A DNA stretch of 64,000 bases from Kribbella pittospori (lineage in GTDB: Bacteria > Actinomycetota > Actinomycetes > Propionibacteriales > Kribbellaceae), in assembly GCF_004331465.1 (NCBI RefSeq), contig NZ_SJKB01000008.1:62001-126000 (forward strand), in the 5' to 3' direction. Positions 51,768 through 60,094 of this stretch are shown piece by piece. Position 1 is the stretch's first letter; each line of letters starts with the position of its first letter. The notes under the pieces are model-generated. The model was not told where the DNA came from. It searched no databases and saw nothing but the letters and a program-made list of their open reading frames with translations. A program made the translations under genes and the position numbers.

Positions 51768-53231
51768 ATGGGCCGAACCGTTGAAGGTCACGCCCGCAGC
51801 GACCGGCCACCTGGGCGTACCGCCGAGGCGGCTCAACGTACCGCTGCGGTGGAGGAACGCGTCCGGAAGCTCGGCGAGATCCTGTCCGACGCCCTCGCGA
51901 TCGATGTCCACGGCACCGACCTGCAGACCCTGAAGCGGGCACCCCGGCGGGCACCACCGACCACGTCGCCGAGCGATCTGCAGCCCCATCCCGGGCCGGT
52001 CTGGGAGGCGTTCGTACCGCACCCGCCGGGCCGTTTCCGTTGGTGGGGGGCCGAACGCCGCTACAACCGTCGGCTGGCGTGCGCCGAGGATCGCTTCGCC
52101 GAGGCGATCGAACGGCACTGGGCGTCCGAGGAGAGCCGCCGGGAGCGGGTGGCTCGCGCCCTGCGGGACCAACTCGAGCAGCAGCGCCGGCTCGACGAGG
52201 CGACCGCGGAACAGCATGCGCGGATCGACGCGTACCAGCGGGCGGTGGAGAACCGGGATCGGACGGCGGTCAGCCGGTACTTCCAGAAGGCGCTGGAACG
52301 GGTGGCGGAGCCGCTGGACTTTCCGCGCCGGCGACGGGTCGGGTACGTGCCGGAGTCGACGTTGCTCGCAGTCGAGTGGGATCTGCCGGACGTGAGCGTC
52401 GTACCGGCTGAGGCGTCGTACCGGTATGACCGTTCGCTCGACGCGGTGCTGGCGGTGCCGCGGCCGGAGAAGGAACTGCGGCTGCTGTACCAGCAACTCG
52501 TTGCACAGATTGCGTTGCGGGCGTTGCACCTGATCTTCGGCAGTGACCGGTACGGCGTGGTGGACACGGTGGTGTTCAACGGGATGGTCGAGTCCGTGGA
52601 CCTGCCGACCGGGCAGACGGTGCGGCCTTGCCTGATCACGCTGCGGGCTACGCGGGAGCAGTTCAAGGCGTTGGTGCTGGACCAGTTGGATCCGGTCGCG
52701 TGTGTGCGGCACTACTTCTCGGCGGAGGTGTCGCGGCATCCGGAGGAACTGCAGCCGGTGGAGCCGGTGCTGGAGTTCGACCTGGCGGACCCGCGGACGA
52801 TCGAGGCGGTCGACGTGATCAGCGAGATCGACAGCCGGCCGAACCTGCTGGAGCTGAGCCCGGAGTCGTTCGAGCACCTGGTGCAGAACCTGCTCACCCG
52901 GATGGGCCTGGAAACCAGGCTGTTCCGCCGCGGCACCGACGGCGGGATCGACTGCGTCGCCTACGATCCCCGCCCGATCACCGGCGGGAAGTTCGTCGTC
53001 CAGGCCAAGCTCTGGACCCGCACCGTCCCACCGTCGGCCGTCCGCGACCTCTTCGGCACCGTCCTCGACGCCGGCGCCACCAAAGGCATCCTCATCACCA
53101 CCAGCGGCTTCGGCCCCACCAGCTACCAGTTCGCCACCGGCAAACCCCTCCAACTAATAGACGGCACCGCCCTCCTCTCCCTCTGCCACCACCACAAAAT
53201 CCCCGCCCGAATCATCCGCCGCGCGAGTTAG
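51768..53231 (+). CDS. Mrr-like restriction endonuclease with coiled-coil N-terminal half
   Basis: A 487-residue protein. The C-terminal 130 residues form an Mrr_cat-type endonuclease: helix LSPESFEHLVQNLLTRMG with its Glu, then RGTDGGIDCVAYD (Asp near 391), and VQAKLW (Gln-x-Lys near 412-414), completing the E-D-QxK active site. GILITTSGFG follows as in family members. The first 340 residues are charged and partly coiled coil (HWASEESRRERVARALRDQL and onward to EQQRRLDEATAEQHARIDAY). ATG 51768 follows GAGG. No methyltransferase is nearby, so a methylation-directed (type IV) or abortive nuclease is more likely than a classical restriction-modification system. Confidence 0.88.
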   Translation: MGRTVEGHARSDRPPGRTAEAAQRTAAVEERVRKLGEILSDALAIDVHGTDLQTLKRAPRRAPPTTSPSDLQPHPGPVWEAFVPHPPGRFRWWGAERRYNRRLACAEDRFAEAIERHWASEESRRERVARALRDQLEQQRRLDEATAEQHARIDAYQRAVENRDRTAVSRYFQKALERVAEPLDFPRRRRVGYVPESTLLAVEWDLPDVSVVPAEASYRYDRSLDAVLAVPRPEKELRLLYQQLVAQIALRALHLIFGSDRYGVVDTVVFNGMVESVDLPTGQTVRPCLITLRATREQFKALVLDQLDPVACVRHYFSAEVSRHPEELQPVEPVLEFDLADPRTIEAVDVISEIDSRPNLLELSPESFEHLVQNLLTRMGLETRLFRRGTDGGIDCVAYDPRPITGGKFVVQAKLWTRTVPPSAVRDLFGTVLDAGATKGILITTSGFGPTSYQFATGKPLQLIDGTALLSLCHHHKIPARIIRRAS

Positions 53232-53244
53232 CTATGTTCTGAAA

Positions 53245-53272
53245 AGTGGGCATGTCGCTGATATAGTGGGCA
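53245..53272 (+). promoter_or_regulatory. promoter with AGTGGGCA repeats before the MNT gene
   Basis: A -10 box TATAGT (53262-53267) and two direct copies of AGTGGGCA (53245-53252 and 53265-53272), two helical turns apart, flank it. The downstream protein has an N-terminal winged helix, so autoregulation through these boxes is plausible. Confidence 0.5.
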
Positions 53273-53288
53273 ATCAGAGGTGGTCGGC

Positions 53289-53918
53289 GTGCAATTTCCC
53301 GAGCCGGTGTCGACCGTGATTCCTGGCGTACACGGCCGGGTCCTCGGCGTGCTCGCGCGGACTGATCAGCCATTGACCGGACGCGCGGTCGCCGGACTCC
53401 TGCGAGCGCCCGGCAGCCCCAGCGGCGTACAGAAGGTGCTCGACGATCTGGTCAGGAACGGTGTCGTGACCGCACAGCCGGCCGGTCGTGCTCGGCTGTA
53501 CACGCTGAACCGGGATCACGTTGCATACCAGGCGATCGATCACCTCGCGCGACTCCGGGAGCTTCTGCTCGAACGCATCAAGGCAGAAGCAGAGTCGTGG
53601 CAGCTGCGCGCGAAGGCAGTCTGGCTGTTCGGCTCGACTGCTCGCGGACAAGGCGGCACCGACAGCGACCTCGACCTGCTGATCGTTCGGCCGGATGACG
53701 TCGACGAGTCGGATCCCCTCTGGGTCGAGCAGCTCGCAACGCTGGCCGAACACGCAAGCCAGTGGTCCGGGAACTCGTGCGAGGTCGTCGAATACAGCGC
53801 CCAGGAAGTTCGTGAGCTCATCGCCGGCGACGAACGCCTAGTCACCGAACTCCGCCGCGACGCCATCCCGATCGCCGGCACCTCACCCCAACGAACCCTC
53901 ACCCGAAAGGCCGGCTAA
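53289..53918 (+). CDS. winged-helix MNT-type nucleotidyltransferase
   Basis: A 209-residue protein. Residues 1-90 are a winged-helix DNA-binding domain (HGRVLGVLARTDQPLTGRAV and SGVQKVLDDLVRNGVV). Residues 105-190 are a minimal nucleotidyltransferase with WLFGSTARGQGGTDSDLDLL: Gly115-Ser116 and Asp127, Asp129 form the GSx10DxD active site. In MNT-HEPN modules this protein AMPylates and silences a HEPN RNase. GTG 53289 is preferred over GTG 53280 because AGAGGTGG lies before it. It is directly followed by a truncated HEPN gene. Confidence 0.88.
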   Translation: MQFPEPVSTVIPGVHGRVLGVLARTDQPLTGRAVAGLLRAPGSPSGVQKVLDDLVRNGVVTAQPAGRARLYTLNRDHVAYQAIDHLARLRELLLERIKAEAESWQLRAKAVWLFGSTARGQGGTDSDLDLLIVRPDDVDESDPLWVEQLATLAEHASQWSGNSCEVVEYSAQEVRELIAGDERLVTELRRDAIPIAGTSPQRTLTRKAG

Positions 53919-54035
53919 TTGTCTGCACTCGATGAAGCCCGAGCGCACCTGGCAAAGGCTCGCGAGTTCCTCGAAGCCGCCGAACTGACCAACGACCTCC
54001 AACTCTTCAACGCCGCGGCGTACAGGCGGACATGA
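53919..54035 (+). pseudogene. truncated HEPN-domain gene, partner of the MNT nucleotidyltransferase
   Basis: TTG 53919 follows the MNT stop with no gap. The 38 codons read LSALDEARAHLAKAREFLEA, then AELTNDLQLFNAAAYRRT. This matches the first helix pair of HEPN proteins (EFLEAAEL..NAAA) up to the point where the domain should continue for another 80-100 residues, and then meets a stop. No HEPN-like sequence continues in the other two frames, so most of the domain, including the catalytic RxxxxH region, has been deleted. Confidence 0.72.
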
Positions 54036-54122
54036 AGTATCCGGGCCTCGACCGAGTTGCAGTGAAGGCTCAGGCGGGCGGTGAGCGCCGTCGACGTTAT
54101 ACCTCCTGTCCGCCTGTCCGGT

Positions 54123-55058
54123 TCAGCTCAGCGGGGACTCGTAGATTTGGATTTCGGTGCCGCCGGGGTTCTCGCCGTCGTCGGGGGCGGTGACGAGGCG
54201 GAGTTTGGTGGGGGTGGTTTCTAGGGCTACTGGGTTGCGGGTGGCGGAGTGGTTGGTGGTGGGGGAGAAATAGGGGAAGGGGATCTCGTGGAGGATGCGG
54301 TTGGTGCGGAGGTCCAGGAGGGCCAGGCCGCCTAGGTCGTAGGTGGTGTTCGCCGGGCCGGGGAGAGTGGTGACGCCGCCGCAGAGTTGTTTGCCGCGGG
54401 CCACGTAGTCGCAGTCCTGGTAGTCGAGGATGTGGCTCTCGTTGGAGACGGACTCCAGCTTGCGGCCGGTGGTGGTCCACTCGTAGAGCGTCCGGGAACC
54501 CCAGCTGACCCCGTGGACCAGACCGGTGGTGCGGTCACGGACGACACCGCCGACGTGGTCGTTCGCCCGGAAGCGCTCGGTCACCCGGTAGGTCTTCGGA
54601 TCGACGGTGTAGATGATCGCCCGCGAGTCCGGGCGGTACTCCGCCGCCGGCACCCACAGGTTCTGCCCGTCGTAGTCGATCCCGCCCGGGTGGTACGCCG
54701 TACCTTCGCCGAGGTGGATGTCCTTCTTCAGGTTGCCCTGCCGGTCGATCACGAACAGGTGCCCGATCCCCTTGCCCGGGCTGCGGTCGTACCCGTCCAC
54801 CGGCTCCGGGTACTTCACCGGCGCCTCCAGCACCTCCACGCTGGTCATGAAGATCAGATCACCCACCAGCGCGAAACCCTGCGGGTGGTACGTCGGGAAC
54901 TTCAGCGGCACCCGCGCCACCTGGGTCCACGCCGTACTGCGCGTGGTCGCCTCGAAGGCCCGGGCGACCCCGGAGTCCTTCCCGGACGCGTCGGCTGTGG
55001 TCAGTCCGGTGAGCAGGACACCGGTGAGAGCTGTAGAGATGAGGATCCGGCTGCGCAT
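54123..55058 (-). CDS. secreted DUF6454-family protein
   Basis: A 311-residue exported protein. It has signal peptide MRSRILISTALTGVLLTGLT, then a beta-propeller-like body with YHPQGFALVGDLIFMTSVEV, AYHPGGIDYDGQNLWVPAAE and VRDRTTGLVHGVSWGSRTLY. Ribosome site AAGGAG before ATG 55056-55058. This layout fits DUF6454; the function is unknown. There is no membrane anchor, so probably released. Confidence 0.82.
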   Translation of the reverse strand: MRSRILISTALTGVLLTGLTTADASGKDSGVARAFEATTRSTAWTQVARVPLKFPTYHPQGFALVGDLIFMTSVEVLEAPVKYPEPVDGYDRSPGKGIGHLFVIDRQGNLKKDIHLGEGTAYHPGGIDYDGQNLWVPAAEYRPDSRAIIYTVDPKTYRVTERFRANDHVGGVVRDRTTGLVHGVSWGSRTLYEWTTTGRKLESVSNESHILDYQDCDYVARGKQLCGGVTTLPGPANTTYDLGGLALLDLRTNRILHEIPFPYFSPTTNHSATRNPVALETTPTKLRLVTAPDDGENPGGTEIQIYESPLS

Positions 55059-55171
55059 CAGAGTCTCCTTGGGCGTGAAGTCGATGGTGCAGTGTGCCGC
55101 GGCCGGGTGACGGCGCGGCCGACACCAGATGATCAGACCTCGATGACCGAGGGAAGTGTCAGACTGCGGCT

Positions 55172-55792
55172 ATGGACACTGGGGTGCGGGTTGTCGGGTC
55201 GGGGCAGGCCAGCGCGGCGCCGGATGTACTGCGGGTGTCGTTCAGCGTCGACCATGTCGCGCCGGACGTGGCGTCCGCGGTGTCACAGGTGGCCCAGCGG
55301 ACGGATGCGGTCACTGCGGCGCTGCGCGACCAGGGCGTCGAGGCCGACGACATCTCGACCACCACCGTGAACGTGTACCAGGACTACAAAGGAGAGAACC
55401 AGTCTCCGGCGTACCGCGGTTCGCACGTGTTGACGGTGACGACGAAGGACCTGACCGGATTCGGCCGGCTGCTCAACGCCGCGGTGGATGCTGCCGGCAA
55501 CAGCCTCGGGCTGCAGGGACTCGAGTTCGACATCGAGGACAAGACCGAGCTGCTCACCCGCGCCCGCGAGCTCGCCTTCCGCCAGGCCCGGGACAAGGCG
55601 CAGGAACTCGCCGCACTGGCCGGCTACTCCCTCGGCTCAGTCACCTCGATCTCCGAGACCAACCGCCACTTCCCGATGGCCGAAGGCATGGCGCTGGGCG
55701 GCAGCAGGGCGAAGTTCGATGCGGCCCTCAACATCACGCCCGGCGAGCACACCGCCCAGATCACCCTCGAAGTTCAGTTCTCCTGGGCCTGA
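55172..55792 (+). CDS. SIMPL-domain (DUF541) protein
   Basis: A 206-residue protein of the SIMPL family: start VRVVGSGQASAAPDVLRVSF, DDISTTTVNVYQDYKG, and ARELAFRQARDKAQELAALA followed by GYSLGSVTSISE. No clear signal peptide, so likely cytoplasmic here. Family members oligomerise and have been tied to stress tolerance; the precise role is unknown. Confidence 0.9.
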   Translation: MDTGVRVVGSGQASAAPDVLRVSFSVDHVAPDVASAVSQVAQRTDAVTAALRDQGVEADDISTTTVNVYQDYKGENQSPAYRGSHVLTVTTKDLTGFGRLLNAAVDAAGNSLGLQGLEFDIEDKTELLTRARELAFRQARDKAQELAALAGYSLGSVTSISETNRHFPMAEGMALGGSRAKFDAALNITPGEHTAQITLEVQFSWA

Positions 55793-55879
55793 GTCTTCCG
55801 CTCGAGCTGTAACTTCTGTCTCACAGCGTGTTCGCTGTGTCTCAAAGCGAGATCAGGGGTATGCGCTGTCGGTGCTGTC

Positions 55880-57130
55880 ATGGAAACTTCTTCCATGTAC
55901 GCACCGGCACCGCTGCGGCGGCAGTTGAACCGGTCTGGGCTGCTCCTGCTCGGACCGGCGTTCGTTGCGGCGGTCGCCTATGTCGATCCCGGGAACTTCG
56001 CGACCAACATCGCAGCCGGCGCGACGTACGGCTATCTGCTCTGCTGGGTCGTCGTCGGGGCAAACCTGATGGCTGTCCTCGTGCAGTATCTGGCCGCGAA
56101 GGCGAGTATCGCGACCGGCCGGACGCTGCCGCAGTTGTGCCGTGACCACTTCAAACGGTCCACGTCGACAGGGTTGTGGTTCCAGGCGGAGCTGGTCGCG
56201 ATGGCGACCGACCTGGCCGAGGTGGTCGGTGGCGCGATCGCGCTGAACCTGCTGTTCGGGATCCCGCTCCTGCTCGGCGGTGTCATCACCGGCGCGGTGT
56301 CGTTCGGGCTGCTGGTGTATCAGTCGAAGCGCGGGCAGCGGCCGTTCGAGGCCGCCATCATCGGACTCCTCGCCGTGGTCCTGGTCGGATTCGTCGTCTC
56401 CACCGTCCAATCCGAGCCGTCCGCGGCCGGAGTCGTGGGCGGACTGGTGCCGCGGCTCGACGGGACCGAGTCCCTCGTCCTCGCCGCCGGCATGCTCGGC
56501 GCGACCGTGATGCCGCACGCGATCTGGCTGCACGGCGCCCTGGTCACCGACCGGCACTGGAAGACGATCCGGTCAGCCGCCGGCAAGTCCCGGGTACTGC
56601 GGGCCACCCGGATCGACGTGGCCGTCGCGATGGCGCTGGCCGGGGCCGTCAACCTCGCCATGGTCGTCGTGGCCGCGGCCGCGCTGAGCGGCACCGGCGC
56701 CGACTCGCTGGACGCGGCCCACGCCGCCATCGGCGACCGCCTGGGCCAACTCCCCGCGCTGCTGTTCGCGCTCGCCCTGCTGGCCAGTGGATTCGCGTCC
56801 TCCTCGGTCGGGACCTATGCCGGCTCGGTCATCCTGGACGGCTTCTGGCACCGGCACGTCCCGCTGGCAGTCCGCCGCCTCATCACCCTGATCCCGGCCC
56901 TGGCGATCCTTGCGATCGGCATCGACCCGAGCCGCGCCTTGGTCGTGTCCCAGGTGGTGCTCAGTTTCGGCATCCCCTGCGCCCTGTGGCCGCTGGTCCG
57001 ATTGACGGCCTCCCGGCGCGTCATGGGTGACCTCACCAACCGGTGGGCGACTACCCTCCTGGCATGCCTGGTCGCTACCGCTATCTCCGTGCTCAACGTC
57101 GTACTGATCGTGCTCACCGTCCGGGGATGA
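55880..57130 (+). CDS. mntH: NRAMP-family divalent metal transporter (MntH-like)
   Basis: A 416-residue, 11-helix proton-coupled transporter for Mn(II) and related metals. Metal-site motif DPGNFATN in helix 1 (residues about 35-42) is conserved. Helix 6 reads VMPHAIWLHG (around residue 211), where most NRAMPs have MPHN. A hairpin lies 40-60 bases upstream (stem 55822-55828 with 55833-55839). ATG 55880 has a poor ribosome site; ATG 55895 is an alternative. The downstream phosphoesterase begins one base after its stop. Confidence 0.9.
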   Translation: METSSMYAPAPLRRQLNRSGLLLLGPAFVAAVAYVDPGNFATNIAAGATYGYLLCWVVVGANLMAVLVQYLAAKASIATGRTLPQLCRDHFKRSTSTGLWFQAELVAMATDLAEVVGGAIALNLLFGIPLLLGGVITGAVSFGLLVYQSKRGQRPFEAAIIGLLAVVLVGFVVSTVQSEPSAAGVVGGLVPRLDGTESLVLAAGMLGATVMPHAIWLHGALVTDRHWKTIRSAAGKSRVLRATRIDVAVAMALAGAVNLAMVVVAAAALSGTGADSLDAAHAAIGDRLGQLPALLFALALLASGFASSSVGTYAGSVILDGFWHRHVPLAVRRLITLIPALAILAIGIDPSRALVVSQVVLSFGIPCALWPLVRLTASRRVMGDLTNRWATTLLACLVATAISVLNVVLIVLTVRG

Positions 57131-57131
57131 C

Positions 57132-57932
57132 ATGACGGCGGTGTATGCCGTCAGCGATATCCACGGTCATCCGGAGAAGCTGAAGGCATCGCTGCAGGAG
57201 GCCGGGCTGACGGATGCCGACGGCAACTGGTCCGGCCAGGACGCGCGGCTGTGGTTCCTCGGCGACTTCTTCGACCGCGGCCCGGACGGGATCGGCGTAC
57301 TGCGGTATGTCCGCGGGCTGATCGAGCAGGCACCGGACGGGGCGATCCGGATGCTGCTCGGCAACCACGAGATCCTCGCGCTCGGGATGCACAAGTTCGG
57401 CGACGAGTTCGTCCCGCACGAGGGGATCACCACCCGCAGCTTCGAGCGGTCGTGGGCCCTGAACGGCGGGCAGGACCGCGACCAGGAACTGCTCACCGAG
57501 GACGACGTCGCCTGGCTGCTCGACCAGCCGATGCTCGCGCTGGACGCCGGGCACCTGCTGATGCACTCCGACACTGCGGAGTACGTCGAGTGGGGCGACA
57601 GCATCGACCAGATCAACGAAGCGGCCCGGGCCGAGCTGCACACCGACGACATCGTCGTGTGGTGGGAGATCTGGCGCCGGATGACGTCGCGGTACGCGTT
57701 CCGCGGCGCGAGCGGTGGCGAGGTGGCCACCATCCTGCTGCAGCATCTCGGCGGCCACCGCATCGTCCACGGTCACAGCATCGTGGCCGACCAGCTCGGC
57801 ATCGACCCGGCGAACCTGACCGGCCCCAACCTGTACGCCGACGGCCTCGTCCTCGGCATCGACGGCGGCGCCTTCGACGGCGGCCCATGCCTGGTTGTCC
57901 AGCTGGAGGAATTGGAGCCCGCGCGGGAATGA
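57132..57932 (+). CDS. calcineurin-like metallophosphoesterase
   Basis: A 266-residue phosphoesterase with the di-metal motifs in order: SDIHGH (residues 8-13), GDFFDRGPD (near 44), LGNHEILALG (near 79), and VHGHSIVAD near 215. Similar to Ser/Thr-type phosphatases and ApaH-like enzymes. It starts one base after the mntH stop, so is co-transcribed; Mn supplied by MntH could be its cofactor. Substrate unknown. Confidence 0.9.
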   Translation: MTAVYAVSDIHGHPEKLKASLQEAGLTDADGNWSGQDARLWFLGDFFDRGPDGIGVLRYVRGLIEQAPDGAIRMLLGNHEILALGMHKFGDEFVPHEGITTRSFERSWALNGGQDRDQELLTEDDVAWLLDQPMLALDAGHLLMHSDTAEYVEWGDSIDQINEAARAELHTDDIVVWWEIWRRMTSRYAFRGASGGEVATILLQHLGGHRIVHGHSIVADQLGIDPANLTGPNLYADGLVLGIDGGAFDGGPCLVVQLEELEPARE

Positions 57933-57992
57933 CCGTCGACCGCTCCTGGTTGTTGAAAAGTTGACGGTGAGATCAACGCTCTGGGAGCTGAG

Positions 57993-58370
57993 ATGGCGGA
58001 GAAGGCAGTGAAGATTCCTGGTCCGGATCACCCGATCACGGTCGGGAAGAACCCGGATCGGGTCGTGGTCAGGCTCGGGGACCAGGTGATCGCGGACACC
58101 CGGGAGGCGCTGTCGCTGCAGGAGGCGAGTTATCCGGCGGTGCAGTACATCCCGCGCGAGGACGTCGACTTCGGGCTGCTGGAGCGCACCGACCACGCGA
58201 CGTACTGCCCGTACAAGGGCGACGCGTCGTACTACAGCATTCTCCCCGCCGGGGCGGACGGGGTGAACGCGGTGTGGACCTACGAGCAGCCGTACGACGC
58301 GGTCGCGGACATCCGCGAGTACGTCGCGTTCTACCCGAACAAGGTCGCGATCGAGATCACCGCGGACTGA
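57993..58370 (+). CDS. DUF427 protein
   Basis: A 125-residue DUF427 protein: early PITVGKNPDRVVVRLGDQVI, central ASYPAVQYIPREDVDFGLLE, and YCPYKGDASYYSI followed by VWTYEQPYDAVADIREYVAF. This is the full-length small form common in actinobacteria. GGGAGCTGAG precedes ATG 57993. Function unknown. Confidence 0.92.
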   Translation: MAEKAVKIPGPDHPITVGKNPDRVVVRLGDQVIADTREALSLQEASYPAVQYIPREDVDFGLLERTDHATYCPYKGDASYYSILPAGADGVNAVWTYEQPYDAVADIREYVAFYPNKVAIEITAD

Positions 58371-58389
58371 ATCACCGGCTGAGGCTGAT

Positions 58390-59160
58390 TCACCGACTGA
58401 GAAAGGCCCGCAGTACCGGGGCGAGGAGCTCCGGCGGTACGACGTGGTCCTGGTCGGCGAGCTCGGTCAGCCGGGCCGCGGGCAGGATGCCGACGATCCG
58501 GTGGGCCGCGTCGACCATGAACGGCGGCGACGCGGTCCCGGCGACGACCAGGGCCGGCTGCATGATCTTGCGGAGAACGTGGACCGGCGTGCGGCCGCCG
58601 GGCGCGCCGTGGTCCATCACGGCGAAGTCGTAGGCGAGCGTCGGCGCGAGCTCAGCCATGCCCGGGAAGGCCGCGGTCTCGATGGCGGCCTGCTTCGGCA
58701 TGCCCGCCATCATCAGGAACAGCTCGACCGCCTCCCGCCCGTGACCCTCGCGGATCAGCTCGAGCACCCGTCCGCCGTCCTCGCTCGAGTCGACGTCGTC
58801 AGGCCCGTACGGCGGCTCGTGCAGCACCACCTTCGTGAACGGCAGCCCGGTGCTCGCCGCGATCGCAGCCAGCCCGGCGCCCGACGAGTGGCCGTAGACA
58901 GCCGCCGTACCGCCGAGCGCTGTGAGCAGTGCCCCGAGGTCGTCCACCTCGCGCTGCACGGAGTACGGCGTACTGTCGCCGCTGTCTCCGCGGCCGCGCC
59001 GGTCGTAGGTCACCACGTCGAAGTCGGCGGCCAGCTCCACCGCCAACGGCTTGAGCGCGTTCCGGTCGCAGAGCGCACCGCCGACCAGAATCACCCGCGG
59101 CCCACTCCCCATCCGCTCGTAGGCGATCGCCGTACCGTCCGCCGAGCTCACTTTCTGCAT
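58390..59160 (-). CDS. alpha/beta hydrolase
   Basis: A 256-residue hydrolase: oxyanion loop LVGGALCDRN, the segment TYDRRGRGDSGDS, nucleophile elbow VYGHSSGAGLA (Ser near residue 88) and final His in ADQDHVVPPE. GGGAGGAC precedes ATG 59158-59160. This type acts on small esters or lactones; the exact substrate is unknown. Confidence 0.92.
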   Translation of the reverse strand: MQKVSSADGTAIAYERMGSGPRVILVGGALCDRNALKPLAVELAADFDVVTYDRRGRGDSGDSTPYSVQREVDDLGALLTALGGTAAVYGHSSGAGLAAIAASTGLPFTKVVLHEPPYGPDDVDSSEDGGRVLELIREGHGREAVELFLMMAGMPKQAAIETAAFPGMAELAPTLAYDFAVMDHGAPGGRTPVHVLRKIMQPALVVAGTASPPFMVDAAHRIVGILPAARLTELADQDHVVPPELLAPVLRAFLSR

Positions 59161-59268
59161 GCCACGTCCTCCCTCGATCATCACTGACATGCAGTACGTC
59201 GGAGCCGGCCCGTGCGGTTCGACATAATCCCTGGCGCTCGATCCGGCCTGGTGATTCACTGCGTCGCG

Positions 59269-60051
59269 ATGATCACGAGAGTTGACGACTACCTCCACGC
59301 GGCCCCGCTGTCCGGTGCGATCCCCGAGCAGGTCGGTCCGTTCACCCTCTTCCGCAGTACGACGGTCTGGCCGTACTACGCCCGTCCGATGCCGGGCTCG
59401 TCGACGGTCATCGAGCCGGGGGACATCGACGAACTGCGGGCGCGGTGTGCCGAGCTCGACATCCCGCTGAGTCTGGAGTGGGTCGTGGAGACGTGCCCGT
59501 CGCTCGGTCCGGCGGCAGCTGCGGCCGGACTGACCGTGGCCGAGCACCCGCTGCTCGTGCTCGAACGCGCCGAGTTCCGCCCGGTGTCCGCGGACGCCCC
59601 GTGCGAGATCCTGCCCGCCGAAGACGCCGTACTGCGGCAGGCCAGTGCGGTGGCGTCGCTCGCGTTCCACGACCCGGGTACGTCGGTCGGCACGGCCGGA
59701 CCGGTCGAGCGGGACGCCAAGGCGGCCGAGCAGCCGGCCGAACGGATCGCGGCGATGGTGGAGCGCGTCGCCAACGGCATCACCGTGAGCGCCGGCGCAT
59801 TCACCGACGAGGGCATGGTCGCCAGCGGGCAGCACCAGGCGGTCGGTGCCACCACGGAGATCGTCGGCATGGGCACGCTGCCGTCCATGCGTCGCCGTGG
59901 CCTGGCCGCGGCGGTCACCTCCGCGCTGGCCGAGCACGCGTTCGCGAACGGGGTCGATCTGATCCTGCTGTCCGCGGCGGACGAGGCGGTCGCGGCGGTC
60001 TACGAACGCGTCGGCTTCCACCGCATCGGCAGCGCCGGGGCCGCGGAGTGA
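59269..60051 (+). CDS. GNAT-family acetyltransferase with N-terminal extra domain
   Basis: A 260-residue protein. The C-terminal 130 residues hold the acetyltransferase core: acetyl-CoA loop MGTLPSMRRRGLAAAVTSAL, then LLSAADEAVAAVYERVGFHR. The first 120 residues are a degenerate second GNAT-like half (EPGDIDELRARCAELDIPLS). ATG 59269 is the likely start. Substrate unknown. Confidence 0.88.
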   Translation: MITRVDDYLHAAPLSGAIPEQVGPFTLFRSTTVWPYYARPMPGSSTVIEPGDIDELRARCAELDIPLSLEWVVETCPSLGPAAAAAGLTVAEHPLLVLERAEFRPVSADAPCEILPAEDAVLRQASAVASLAFHDPGTSVGTAGPVERDAKAAEQPAERIAAMVERVANGITVSAGAFTDEGMVASGQHQAVGATTEIVGMGTLPSMRRRGLAAAVTSALAEHAFANGVDLILLSAADEAVAAVYERVGFHRIGSAGAAE

Positions 60052-60094
60052 CACGGTTCGTCGTGGGTAGGGCCGGGGCCGTACCGTTGGAGGG

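Noticed and set aside
55793..55879. Manganese riboswitch before mntH
   Set aside because: The leader is only 87 bp and shows one short hairpin (55822-55839) without the conserved loops of the yybP-ykoY class.
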